Notes under the pieces: model-generated
What the model was told of the DNA's origin: nothing
Database searches by the model: none
Seen by the model: only the letters and a program-made list of their open reading frames with translations
Program-made: the position numbers and the translations under genes
Part shown: positions 16,416-25,158 of the stretch, in pieces
Numbering within the stretch: position 1 is the first letter of the stretch
Layout: each line of letters starts with the position of its first letter
DNA from: Pseudomonadota bacterium
Lineage (GTDB): Bacteria; Pseudomonadota; Gammaproteobacteria; Burkholderiales; Burkholderiaceae_B
Assembly (NCBI GenBank): GCA_023440825.1
Contig: JAEXRL010000024.1
Coordinates: forward strand, 18,714-82,713
Reading direction: 5' to 3'
Length of the DNA: 64,000 nt

Positions 16416-17402
16416 ATGCTTAGCCAACACTTCAAACGAGCCTGTGCTCTGGGTATCGTCATGAGCTGCGCTCTGGTAGCAAGCGTACACGCCACAGAAA
16501 AGTGGCCACAAAAACCCGTTAGTTTTATCGTGCCCTCTGCCGCTGGCGGCTCGCCCGATGTGCTATCACGCTTAATCATGAGCGATCTTGCACAAAGCCT
16601 GGACGCATCTTTTGTAGTAGAAAACCGACCCGGTGCCGCTGGCAACATTGGTATTTTACAAGTTAAAAAAGCGCGCCCCGACGGCTATACCTTGGGATAT
16701 GGCAATATCAACACCTTAGCGGTCAATAATAGCCTGTTTAACTCTCTGCCCTACGATGTAGACAAAGACTTAAGACCCGTCGCACACTTATTCAATATCT
16801 ACAATGTGCTGGTCGTATCGGCCGAATCACCCATCACATCGGTTAAAGAGCTGATTCAGCTTGCTAAGTCAGATCCAGGCAAGCTGTCTTATGGCGCTGC
16901 GGGCGTGGGCACTACCGGTCATATGGGTGGCGAGCTTTTCAAACACATGACAGATATTGACGTCCTGTATGTACCCTACAACAGCGGGCCTGCTGCCCTG
17001 CAAGACTTGGTCGGAGGCCGTCTGGATTTCATGTTTTCCAATAGCTCAGAAGTCGCCCCTCTGATAGCCAGCGGTCGCTTACGTGCGCTGGGCGTGTCAA
17101 GTAAAAAACGCCTGGATCTGCTCCCCGATGTGCCGTCGCTGGATGAGGCAGGTGTTACCGGCTACGAAACCATAGCCTGGGGTGGTATGGTCGCCCCGAA
17201 ACAAACCCCTGACAGCGTTATCGACACGCTTAATCAGGCGGTGAATAACACACTTAAAAACCCGAAAGTCATTGAAGGACTGGCGGCCTTAGGCGCGGAA
17301 CCGGCAGGCGGAAGTGCCGAAGATTTTCAGCAATTTATCCAGGTAGAAACTGATAAATGGGCAGAAATTATCGCCAGTGCTGGTATCGAAAAGCTGGACT
17401 AA
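16416..17402 (+). CDS. TctC/Bug-family tripartite tricarboxylate binding protein
   Basis: A 328-residue periplasmic solute receptor. The signal peptide ends at SVHATE, and the mature start WPQKPVSFIVPSAAGGSPD is the Bug fingerprint, followed by VVENRPGAAGNIG and PDGYTLGYGN. These proteins bind carboxylates, amino acids or related anions through two conserved waters. No TctA/TctB membrane genes are near, as is common for the large Bug families of Bordetella and relatives. The gene ends 6 bp before the D-aminoacylase, so they form an operon and the ligand may be an N-acyl amino acid. AGGGGA precedes the ATG. Confidence 0.92.
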   Translation: MLSQHFKRACALGIVMSCALVASVHATEKWPQKPVSFIVPSAAGGSPDVLSRLIMSDLAQSLDASFVVENRPGAAGNIGILQVKKARPDGYTLGYGNINTLAVNNSLFNSLPYDVDKDLRPVAHLFNIYNVLVVSAESPITSVKELIQLAKSDPGKLSYGAAGVGTTGHMGGELFKHMTDIDVLYVPYNSGPAALQDLVGGRLDFMFSNSSEVAPLIASGRLRALGVSSKKRLDLLPDVPSLDEAGVTGYETIAWGGMVAPKQTPDSVIDTLNQAVNNTLKNPKVIEGLAALGAEPAGGSAEDFQQFIQVETDKWAEIIASAGIEKLD

Positions 17403-17408
17403 GCTCGC

Positions 17409-18872
17409 ATGACAGTACACACCCCGTCCTTTGATACTATTTTCACAGCCGGAACCATTGTGGATGGTTCCGGTGCTCCCCCCTACCAGGCTGATGTCGG
17501 CATACGCCAAGGACGTATCAGCGCCATCGGTGACCTGAGCCAAGCGCTCAGCACTGAGCGTATAGACTGTCAGGGATGCATGATCACCCCTGGTTTCATC
17601 GACTCCCATACCCATGATGATGGTTATTTACTGACTCACCCGGACATGGTGCCCAAAGTATCTCAGGGCATCACCACAGTGGTTACCGGCAACTGCGGAA
17701 TCAGTCTAGCCCCCGTCATCACCGCTACACCGCCACAACCCTTAGACTTGCTGGGACCTGCCGAACTATTTAGATTTGGCAGCTTTTCCGCTTGGCTAAA
17801 CGAGCTCAAGGCTCAGCCTGCCGCCGTCAATGTCATACCACTGCTGGGGCACACCAGCCTACGCGTCGCCTTTATGCAAGACTTGCAGCGTACTGCTACT
17901 GCGCAGGAAATCACCGCGATGCAAGGCGGTGTAGACGAAGCCTTGGCCAGTGGAGCATTTGGTCTGTCATCTGGCCTGTTCTACCCGCCGGCGGCGGCCG
18001 CAACCACGTCTGAATTGCTGGAGGTGGTGCAGCCTATGGCGGCCTTAGGCACCACTATTTACGCAACACACCTTAGGGATGAGGCTGACTTTATCTTGCC
18101 AGCGATTGATGAAGCCCTGCAGATCGGTGCAGCCGCACGCAGCACCATTGTTTTTTCGCACCATAAGCTGGCAGGCGAGCACAATCACGGCCGCTCCCGG
18201 CAAACACTGGCACGTATAGATCAGGCATCAGCATTACAGAATGTGTGTTTAGACTGTCATCCCTATCCGGCCACATCCACCATGTTGCGCCTGGATAGAG
18301 TACGACTTGCCAGCCGTACCATTGTCACTTGGTCTACTGCCCATCCGCAGTATGCAGGCAAAGACTTTGCCGCACTGGAACAAGAGTTAGGCATGAGTGA
18401 TGAGGAGTTGCTCGCGTATCTGTCTCCGGCAGGAGCCATTTATTTTCTGATGCATGATCAGGATATCAAACGCATATTCGCGCACCCACTCACCATGGTC
18501 GGATCGGACGGACTGCCCTTTGACCCGCATCCACACCCGCGCCAATGGGGGACTTTTACCCGCGTACTGCGCACTATGGTGCGGGAACAGTCCTTACTGA
18601 ACTGGCAGCAGGCCATACATAAGATGACCGGCTTGCCAGCCCGCCAATACCGCTTACACGAACGAGGCCTGATTCAAGAAAACTACCACGCCGATCTCGT
18701 GATTTTCAATCCGGATACGGTGACCGACCTAGCAACCTTTGAACAGCCTGTGCAAAGCAGCCGTGGCATACAAAGCGTGTGGGTAGCAGGTGAACAAGTC
18801 TGGGACGGCCAGCACGCCACAGGTAAACGACCTGGCCAGGTCCTGACTCCCGAACATCTACGCGCAAGTTAA
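17409..18872 (+). CDS. N-acyl-D-amino-acid deacylase (D-aminoacylase)
   Basis: A 487-residue zinc amidohydrolase that removes the acyl group from N-acyl-D-amino acids. The metal ligands are His67 and His69 (GFIDSHTHDD), Cys96 (TGNCGIS), then histidines in YATHLRDEAD and FSHHKLAG, and the catalytic Asp in MVGSDGLPFDPHPHPR. The N-terminal GTIVDGSGAPPYQADVGI forms the small beta domain. Length and motif order fit the Alcaligenes D-aminoacylase family. It is the last gene of an operon with the upstream TctC receptor and ends at a perfect bidirectional terminator. A dihydroorotase-like role is unlikely. Confidence 0.9.
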   Translation: MTVHTPSFDTIFTAGTIVDGSGAPPYQADVGIRQGRISAIGDLSQALSTERIDCQGCMITPGFIDSHTHDDGYLLTHPDMVPKVSQGITTVVTGNCGISLAPVITATPPQPLDLLGPAELFRFGSFSAWLNELKAQPAAVNVIPLLGHTSLRVAFMQDLQRTATAQEITAMQGGVDEALASGAFGLSSGLFYPPAAAATTSELLEVVQPMAALGTTIYATHLRDEADFILPAIDEALQIGAAARSTIVFSHHKLAGEHNHGRSRQTLARIDQASALQNVCLDCHPYPATSTMLRLDRVRLASRTIVTWSTAHPQYAGKDFAALEQELGMSDEELLAYLSPAGAIYFLMHDQDIKRIFAHPLTMVGSDGLPFDPHPHPRQWGTFTRVLRTMVREQSLLNWQQAIHKMTGLPARQYRLHERGLIQENYHADLVIFNPDTVTDLATFEQPVQSSRGIQSVWVAGEQVWDGQHATGKRPGQVLTPEHLRAS

Positions 18873-18909
18873 GCACACCCACGCCTACATAGTGGCGCTG
18901 ACGCACAAA

Positions 18910-18943
18910 AAAGTAAGGGCAAGAAAAATCTTGCCCTTACTTT
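18910..18943. terminator. Bidirectional terminator
   Basis: A perfect 15-bp stem (AAAGTAAGGGCAAGA and its complement) with an AAAA loop. It sits between the convergent D-aminoacylase and asparaginase genes and has A/T flanks on both sides. Confidence 0.9.
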
Positions 18944-18960
18944 GTCTCCCCTGCCCGCCC

Positions 18961-19965
18961 TCAATCAAATAAGCGAGTTAAGCTTTGCCTATCTGCTTGA
19001 TTATTTTGCAAAACCAGCATCAGCAAAATACGGGCTTTCCACGCCGATAAGTCACCACTTAATACCGCACCCGCTTCAATCAAGCGTTGAGACGAACCTT
19101 CAAAGCCATAGCCCGGGCGCGTGCCACCACGTGGAATACGGGTTGCAATCACCACCGGCACCCCTTTAGCCAGCACACGCTCGACTGCCTGAAACAGTTC
19201 TTTATTCACATGGCCTGACGCAACGGCCTGCACCACCATGCCCACAGCCCCCAAATCCACCGCGGCTTCCAACAAGCCTCCGTCAGCTCCTGCATACATG
19301 CACGCTATGTCCACTTTGGGCAAAGCCATTTCTGGCTTGAGCGGCACATGCAAACGACGCAAGGGGGCACGATGGAAACGCACGGTAGTATTAACAATAC
19401 TGCCCAGATACCCCCACTCGCCGGACTGGAACGTTTCCACATCCACGGTATGAGACTTGGTGACTTCACGCGCCGCATTAATGTGGTTATTCAGGGTAAC
19501 CAGCACCCCTTTCCCACGCGCATCGGGATGCTCAGCCAATAACAAGGCGTTATACAGATTACGCGGGCCGTCCGTGTCGTAATCTGACGTATTGCGCTGA
19601 GCACCGATAACAATGACCGGTTTGTCACTACGTATCGTCAAGTCCAGAAACCAGGCGGTTTCTTCTAATACCGCCGTGCCATGACTGACGATCACTGCCT
19701 CAATGTCCTCGCGCTTAAGCAAATCCTGAATCGTGTTATGCAAACTCACCCAGTGCTCGGAACTAATGTACAAGGAAGACACGTTGGTAACTTCGTGTAT
19801 TTCCACATCCATATTGATGGGGCGCTGCATAAGCTGCAAGGACTCCAGCAAAGCCTCTCCACCCAACACAGACATCGCCAGGCCAGTGCTGGGGTCTACC
19901 TTGGAGGCGATGGTACCGCCAGTGGTCACCAGCGCGCAGCGTTTTTTTGCCATAGTATTCACCAT
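18961..19965 (-). CDS. Asparaginase-family amidohydrolase with altered active site
   Basis: A 334-residue member of the bacterial asparaginase/glutaminase fold, probably cytoplasmic because no signal peptide is seen. The first catalytic Thr is in TTGGTIAS, the second in SHGTAVLEET (Thr97), and the Lys in REVTKSHT is conserved. However, Ala98 stands where almost all asparaginases have Asp (HGTD), the residue that holds the alpha-amino group, and no Tyr is visible in the flexible lid after TGGTIAS. The substrate may therefore be an amide without a free alpha-amino group. It begins 3 bp after the stop of an upstream TctC gene, forming an operon. The start may be the second Met, 12 bp in. Confidence 0.85.
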   Translation of the reverse strand: MVNTMAKKRCALVTTGGTIASKVDPSTGLAMSVLGGEALLESLQLMQRPINMDVEIHEVTNVSSLYISSEHWVSLHNTIQDLLKREDIEAVIVSHGTAVLEETAWFLDLTIRSDKPVIVIGAQRNTSDYDTDGPRNLYNALLLAEHPDARGKGVLVTLNNHINAAREVTKSHTVDVETFQSGEWGYLGSIVNTTVRFHRAPLRRLHVPLKPEMALPKVDIACMYAGADGGLLEAAVDLGAVGMVVQAVASGHVNKELFQAVERVLAKGVPVVIATRIPRGGTRPGYGFEGSSQRLIEAGAVLSGDLSAWKARILLMLVLQNNQADRQSLTRLFD

Positions 19966-19968
19966 TGT

Positions 19969-20979
19969 TTAATCCAACTGCACCTTAGCCTGTTTAACGA
20001 CTTCAGCCCATTGGTCAATTTCATCGCTCACAAACTGTTCAAACTCTTGCGCTGTACCACTGCCGCCCTCGGCGCCCAGACTGGCTAAGCGCTCCTTGAC
20101 TTCGGGCTGCTGTAAAATTTCATTTACTGTGGCATTCAGGTATTCAATAATTTCCACCGGTGTCCCTTTGGGCGCCGACAGGCCATTCCAGGACTGCACA
20201 TAAAAATCAGCAATCCCAGCCTCCTCCATAGTGGGCACATCAGGCAAGTCCGCTAAACGCTTAGAGGCCGTGACAGCCAAGGGTCTAAGGCGCTCTTCGC
20301 CCCCCAAGTACTGAGCCACCCCCAAGGATGTTTTAAAGCCCATGTCCACATTACCCGACAGCACGTCCATCAAAGCGGGGGTCGCCCCTTTATACGGTAC
20401 GTGCAACAGATCAATATTCGTGCGCAGCTTTAACATTTCGCCCGCCAAGTGTGGGGACCCACCCATACCGGACGAGGCAAAGGTGTATTTGCCCGGATTT
20501 TGCTTCGCCAACTCCACCAGCTCCTGCACCGTCTTAGCAGGTACTGAGGGGTGTACGACCAAAATACTTGGAGAGGCCATCAGCTTGATAATGTGGCTAA
20601 GGTCTTTACGTGTGTCGTAACGTAAATCCTTGTACACCGACATATTGGTCGCGTTTGCAATTGTGGACAGTAATAAGGTGTAGCCATCTGGCGCAGAACG
20701 AATCACCATTTCTGTCGCTATATTCGAGCTAGCCCCCGGTTCATTACGCACAATAACAGGCTGCCCTATTGCCTTGCCTAGCTGCTCCGCCACCACACGC
20801 GCAATAATATCGGTCGCCCCCCCCGGAGGAAAACCCACCACCAGATTAACTGGACGGCTGGGATATCCCTCAGGCTTAGGCGCAGACTGTGCCGTAGCCA
20901 TAAGGCTCCCGCCAGCCAGGCCACAGAGTGCCAGACCAAGAACCGCCCGACGTAATTGTTGTTTTACTTGCTTCACCAT
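19969..20979 (-). CDS. TctC/Bug-family binding protein
   Basis: About 336 residues, with a twin-basic signal peptide region (KQQLRRAVLGLALCGLAGGSLMATAQS) and the Bug fingerprint YPSRPVNLVVGFPPGGATD, then VIVRNEPGASSN and PDGYTLLLS. It delivers an unknown anionic solute. The frame opens at 21006, but GGAGA 6 bases upstream of the ATG at 20979 marks the better start. It is the first gene of the transcript that continues into the asparaginase-like enzyme, so its ligand is probably the amide that the enzyme cleaves. No TctAB partner is nearby. Confidence 0.9.
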   Translation of the reverse strand: MVKQVKQQLRRAVLGLALCGLAGGSLMATAQSAPKPEGYPSRPVNLVVGFPPGGATDIIARVVAEQLGKAIGQPVIVRNEPGASSNIATEMVIRSAPDGYTLLLSTIANATNMSVYKDLRYDTRKDLSHIIKLMASPSILVVHPSVPAKTVQELVELAKQNPGKYTFASSGMGGSPHLAGEMLKLRTNIDLLHVPYKGATPALMDVLSGNVDMGFKTSLGVAQYLGGEERLRPLAVTASKRLADLPDVPTMEEAGIADFYVQSWNGLSAPKGTPVEIIEYLNATVNEILQQPEVKERLASLGAEGGSGTAQEFEQFVSDEIDQWAEVVKQAKVQLD

Positions 20980-21151
20980 ATTTGTCTCCAAATGCTGTCT
21001 TGGCACTGCTAAGCAGTGCCTAATCTATTTGTATAAACCTCAACAAATTAGCGCTTTGCAGCAGAAATGAAAAGCAAATAATTTTTCAATAGTAGGTAAA
21101 AAATATTGATGAAGCGCAAGGCCGCACAAGCACTTTCTTTATGCCCTAGTT

Positions 21152-22042
21152 TTAGGTCATATCCAGCGTGCCTTTCGCCGACAACACGCTGCGCATGGCA
21201 TCCCTGATGGCTGCCAAGCCTCTATCGTCCGTATCCGCCTTACGCGAAACAAAAGACAAGGGTAAGCTGGGTGCCGCTCGCCCCAAACGTACTACACGCA
21301 CCGGATGGCTGATCATTTGTGCTGGGTCATGAGGTTGCGTCACGGCTACCCCCAACCCAGCACTGACTACGGCCAAAATGGCAATATTGCTATCCAGCTC
21401 TAAGGAACTGCGCACCTCGCCCAATTGCTCCTGTACAAAACGGCTGGCTAAACGCCCGCTGGCCGTATTTCTGTCATAACGAATCCAGTCATAACGCCCG
21501 AACAAGCTGGGTAAGGATGTGGCCGTAGAGCCGGGTGGCGCAATCAGCACAAACTTGCGACGCATCATCACCTCAGACTCCATCAGTGCCCCGCCCGACC
21601 CCAAGGGCTGGGCCACTAAGGCCGCATCGATATCACCCGACTTTAACTGACTGATTAAGCCTGCACTACGTCCACGCACAGGCTTAAGTATTACCCCGGG
21701 ATAATCGGCTTTTAAACGGCTCAACACCCCTGGTAATACCTGTGCAAGCAAAGACTCGATAATGCCCAGTCGGTACGTACCAGCGACTTGGTGCGAGCTG
21801 CTGTTTCTATAGGCTTTAAAACGCCGCAAAGGCACATGCATCATTTCCACCACTTCACAGGCCGCCTCAGTAGGACGCACCTGTAAACCTGAGCGGTCAA
21901 ACAACTGCTTGCCCAAATACTGCTCCAGTTGTTTCATCTGCATGCTCACCGCACTGGGCGTCAGATTCATTTCTTTGCTGGCTGCCACAAATGAACCTAA
22001 ACGCAACACCGACTCCAATGTCTCCAGTGTACTTATCCTCAT
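21152..22042 (-). CDS. LysR-family transcriptional regulator
   Basis: A 296-residue LysR protein: helix-turn-helix at residues 3-62 (TLESVLRLGSFVAASKEMNLTPSAVSMQMKQLE) and an effector domain. The ATG at 22042 is used; the TTG one codon earlier is not needed. It is divergent from the 2-oxoglutarate dioxygenase gene across 105 bp and is upstream, on the same strand, of the TctC/asparaginase operon, so it could control either. An ATAAA-A-TTTAT repeat at 22101-22111 lies between it and the dioxygenase. Confidence 0.87.
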   Translation of the reverse strand: MRISTLETLESVLRLGSFVAASKEMNLTPSAVSMQMKQLEQYLGKQLFDRSGLQVRPTEAACEVVEMMHVPLRRFKAYRNSSSHQVAGTYRLGIIESLLAQVLPGVLSRLKADYPGVILKPVRGRSAGLISQLKSGDIDAALVAQPLGSGGALMESEVMMRRKFVLIAPPGSTATSLPSLFGRYDWIRYDRNTASGRLASRFVQEQLGEVRSSLELDSNIAILAVVSAGLGVAVTQPHDPAQMISHPVRVVRLGRAAPSLPLSFVSRKADTDDRGLAAIRDAMRSVLSAKGTLDMT

Positions 22043-22147
22043 CAATTTTCCTTATCTAATTTATCAATTTCATTCGCTTGATTGAACAAATGCTCACTGC
22101 ATAAAATTTATCACAGTACCAACCACTGCCGGAGAGAGAAAACCATC

Positions 22148-23284
22148 ATGACTGACCATTCATTACCTAGCGCCTGGACTGCCAGTCAATTAAGCGAAGA
22201 TAATTCCTGGGTACTGCGCCTTGACGCAGAACAGCAGGACGCCATTCATCGCGCCATGCTACATGCAAAAGCACAAGACAAACCTCTCTTGCAGATGAGC
22301 CAAGAAGACTTCCCTTTACCTGAGCAAGTGCGTTCCACACTGTTACACGCCATTGAGCTCACCCAAGGTCGCTGGGGCTTAGCCTTGATTAAAGGCGTAC
22401 CCGTACAACGCTGGGACGAAGCAGAAACCCGACTGGCTTACTGGGGTTTAGGCCTATACATGGGTGTAGCACGGACGCAAAACCGAGCCAGCGAAATCAT
22501 CAACGATGTGCGCGATACCGGTAGCAGTTATAAAATAAAAAATGGACGTGGCTACAACACCAACGCCAGTCTGGATTTTCATCAGGACTCGGCTGACATC
22601 GTCGCCTTGCTATGCCGCCGCACCGCAAAACAAGGGGGCGAAAGCAAAATTATCAGCTCTATTGCTTTGCGCGACAAAGTGCGTGCACTACGTCCAGACT
22701 TGCTCGCCGTGATGCAGCAAGCCTTCTTTCACAGCTACCAGAACACCCAGGACCCCAGTCAACCGCCCTATTACCGTTTGCCGCTATTCGGTAACCACCC
22801 CACTCATTTTGCGGCTCGCACCAATCGTAAAAACATCATGGCTGTTCAGCGCGACTTCCCGGAAACACCCAGGCTAACGCCCGAACAAATAGAAGCCTTA
22901 GACCTGCTGGACACCCTCATGCCTAGCGACGAGCTGTGCTTTAATATGTCACTGGAACAGGGCGACATACAACTGCTTAACAACTATGTCATTTTGCACT
23001 CCAGAACAGAGTTTGAGGATCACGACGACGCGGATCTCAAACGTCATCTACTGCGCCTTTGGCTAGCGGTACCAAGCTCTCAGCCCCTGCCTGAAAACTG
23101 GCAAGAATACTATGGCGATACCCGGGCTGGTTCCGTACGCGGAGGGGTGCGAGGCATTGGTATTACCGAAGATTTTCTACGCTATGAAGCCAAACAAGCT
23201 CAAGCCCTACACATGCTCTACACCCCCTGGAAGCCATACATATTGCACGCTGACATGCAAAAGGAGCTAAGCGAGCAAGCCTGA
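22148..23284 (+). CDS. TauD/TfdA-type Fe(II)/2-oxoglutarate dioxygenase
   Basis: About 378 residues. The iron ligands are in LDFHQDSADIV (HxD) and the distal His in NNYVILHSRTEF, and the 2-oxoglutarate Arg lies in the following LLRLWLAVP. These oxygenases hydroxylate unactivated carbons, often releasing sulfite, ammonia or an aldehyde from the substrate. The length and start ASQLSEDNSWVLRLDAEQQDAI match a subgroup often annotated as TauD/TfdA family in Burkholderiales. The frame opens at 22082, but GGAGAGAG before the ATG at 22148 decides the start. Substrate unknown; context suggests an amine or amino-acid derivative. Confidence 0.86.
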   Translation: MTDHSLPSAWTASQLSEDNSWVLRLDAEQQDAIHRAMLHAKAQDKPLLQMSQEDFPLPEQVRSTLLHAIELTQGRWGLALIKGVPVQRWDEAETRLAYWGLGLYMGVARTQNRASEIINDVRDTGSSYKIKNGRGYNTNASLDFHQDSADIVALLCRRTAKQGGESKIISSIALRDKVRALRPDLLAVMQQAFFHSYQNTQDPSQPPYYRLPLFGNHPTHFAARTNRKNIMAVQRDFPETPRLTPEQIEALDLLDTLMPSDELCFNMSLEQGDIQLLNNYVILHSRTEFEDHDDADLKRHLLRLWLAVPSSQPLPENWQEYYGDTRAGSVRGGVRGIGITEDFLRYEAKQAQALHMLYTPWKPYILHADMQKELSEQA

Positions 23285-23379
23285 TGTCATCCTGATTTCT
23301 CTTAGCGCTGGCAGGCATACTGACGTTTTGCCTGCCAGAACGGCTACAGTATGCGCTCTGTCGCCATAACACTGCTTGC

Positions 23380-23541
23380 CTACATCACCGTTAGCGATTC
23401 CGAGCTACCCAAAACCGAGGCCAGCGGCGTAAGGCCTTCTTGCGTAAACCCGCGCTGAAAATCAATAACAAGTAAAGCAGGCCTATCACCCAGTTCCAAT
23501 GAACCGTAAAAGCCACTGCTTGCATTGGCTAAATCAGTCAT
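23380..23541 (-). pseudogene. 5' remnant of an isochorismatase-family (N-carbamoylsarcosine amidase-like) gene
   Basis: A 53-codon frame with a good ribosome site (AGGTGAAG) encodes GFYGSLELGDRPALLVIDFQ and then RGFT and SPLAS-like text. This is the exact start of the cysteine hydrolase subgroup that includes N-carbamoylsarcosine amidase, with the catalytic Asp in VIDFQ. It then ends in a stop, and none of the following frames contains the expected Lys and Cys motifs before the dioxygenase gene. Full members are about 200-230 residues, so about three quarters is missing. Probably a deletion product; its loss may mark decay of an amidase step in this cluster. Confidence 0.7.
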
Positions 23542-23564
23542 GTCTCTTCACCTATAATTCTTTT

Positions 23565-23627
23565 ATATCAATCATTATCTCGACTTACATCTATTGTTTC
23601 CAATATAAAAAACGTCTTGATTGATAT
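23565..23627. repeat. Long-spaced 10-bp inverted repeat
   Basis: ATATCAATCA (23565-23574) and TGATTGATAT (23618-23627) are perfect inverted copies separated by 43 AT-rich bases. They lie between the remnant gene start and the cyanase promoter. They could be paired operator halves or the ends of a small lost element; neither is proven. Confidence 0.4.
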
Positions 23628-23780
23628 TTTTTTCCTATAGATACAGGCCACGCCATCGAAGTCATTGCGCTGTCCAAGCTCCCACACAAACTTGAGACAC
23701 AGGCCAAGTAGGCCGACCAGAGCATAATTTCCTATACTGAAGGGCAACGTTCACACTATTTTTATAGAGGGAGCCCTAGC

Positions 23781-24224
23781 ATGAACCGTCAAGAACTGAC
23801 CCAAGCCATCCTGCTCGCCAAGCGACGTCATCAACTTAGCTGGCAGCAGTTAGCCGATATTATTGGACATAGCAAAGAGTGGTCTACCGCAGCCTTATTA
23901 GGCCAAATGACCCTGAACGAACAGCAGGCCCAAGCCGTCACAGCCGCCCTGGAATTACCCGACGAAGCCATAGAGCTCTTGCAAACCGTCCCCTACAAAG
24001 GCTCTTTACCCACCGCTGTCCCCACTGATCCACTTATTTATCGTTTTTATGAGCTAATCAGCGTTTATGGCACCACGTTTAAAGAACTCATACACGAAGA
24101 GTTTGGCGACGGCATTATGAGCGCCATCGATTTTAATATGGACTTGTCACGCGAACCCGACCCTAACGGTGATCGTGTAAAAATCACCATGAGCGGTAAG
24201 TTTCTGCCTTATAAAACCTATTAA
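23781..24224 (+). CDS. cynS: Cyanate hydratase (cyanase)
   Basis: A 147-residue enzyme that converts cyanate and bicarbonate to ammonia and CO2 through carbamate. The N-terminal half is a helix-turn-helix-like domain; the C-terminal half holds the catalytic residues Arg88 and Glu91 (IYRFYELISVYG) and Ser114 (GDGIMSAIDF). Length is slightly short of the 156 residues of E. coli CynS because of a shorter N-terminus. AGAGGGAG precedes the ATG. No cynR or cynT is adjacent; the CynX-like MFS protein is 16 kb away. In this region it may remove cyanate formed from carbamoyl compounds, which is inference. Confidence 0.95.
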   Translation: MNRQELTQAILLAKRRHQLSWQQLADIIGHSKEWSTAALLGQMTLNEQQAQAVTAALELPDEAIELLQTVPYKGSLPTAVPTDPLIYRFYELISVYGTTFKELIHEEFGDGIMSAIDFNMDLSREPDPNGDRVKITMSGKFLPYKTY

Positions 24225-24330
24225 GGGTATGGGGTGCCACGTGCTGTGGTGCCCAAACCCAAGCCGCCATGAATAAAAACATTCCAATTGATGTGCGGCT
24301 TTTTTCTACTTTTCGATATGCTGATCAGCG

Positions 24331-25158
24331 TTAAAACTGTAGCGTACGCTCAAGCCCTCTCACCAACTCTACTAACTGTGGGCCTATTTGTGCATAACGA
24401 TCAAGAAATGGCCCGTCCGAAACAGGCACCCCACAATTAAACACAAACAAGCTCGAATCTATGGGTTTACTCATGGGCACCGCAAATCCATATGCTTCCT
24501 TATGCCAAGCTTGTTCGTTGCTGCAAAAGCCATCTTTCTGAAAATCAGCAAGCACTTGCTTAACACTAGCACTGTGTGCCGCATAATACTCGGGCTGATA
24601 CAGACGTACACGGTTCAATACCGCCGTCCTTTCTTGAGGATCTACTTTACAAAGCCAAGCGCGGCCTGCAGCGGTCGTCAACAAAGGAAGTCTGGAGCCT
24701 ATATCAGGATGGGTAGGCAGCGTATGGTTATAACGTGCTGTTTCAACGTACACCATGTGCAAACGATCAAACATCACCATAGACACAGCGCCATTAATTT
24801 TAGTGGCTAGATTCATCATCAACGACCTGGCGACCTGACGGATCTGTAAACTCGCTAACAAAGGGTAGCCTAAGGTTAATACGGCGGGTGCCAAGCGATA
24901 TCGTCGGCTGTCGTGCGCACGTCGTAAATACCCTAACTCAATCAGGGTATAGGTTAGACGCACCACGGCGCTACGCGACAAGCCTGTTCTTTCCGCAAAC
25001 TCCTTATTACCCAGCGTGTACTCGCCTGCTTTAAAACAGCCCAAAATATCAATGGCACTGGCTAAAGTACTGGCGAACTGCCGATCTACCGGCGCATCAC
25101 GTAATACCGATGTATTCACTACAGACTGAACATCACGCCACTCATCATCAGTGCTCAT
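24331..25158 (-). CDS. IclR-family regulator (downstream of the pair)
   Basis: A 275-residue IclR protein with the winged helix-turn-helix at residues about 25-85 (STLASAIDILGCFKAGEYT, NKEFAERTGLSRSAVVRL) and an IclR effector domain. Its start lies inside the 3' end of the preceding IclR gene (overlap of 11-14 bp), which implies translational coupling. The two proteins share the same layout and similar segments (RYRLAPAVLTLGYPLL versus RYRLGAGLLSLGYPML), so they are tandem duplicates. Both face the acyl-CoA operon and probably regulate it, perhaps as a heteromer. A GTG one codon earlier is an alternative start. Confidence 0.85.
   Translation of the reverse strand: MSTDDEWRDVQSVVNTSVLRDAPVDRQFASTLASAIDILGCFKAGEYTLGNKEFAERTGLSRSAVVRLTYTLIELGYLRRAHDSRRYRLAPAVLTLGYPLLASLQIRQVARSLMMNLATKINGAVSMVMFDRLHMVYVETARYNHTLPTHPDIGSRLPLLTTAAGRAWLCKVDPQERTAVLNRVRLYQPEYYAAHSASVKQVLADFQKDGFCSNEQAWHKEAYGFAVPMSKPIDSSLFVFNCGVPVSDGPFLDRYAQIGPQLVELVRGLERTLQF

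Noticed and set aside
24232..24265. Possible terminator after cyanase
   Set aside because: GCCAC/GTGG-type pairing is imperfect and lacks a T-run, so it is not listed as a feature.
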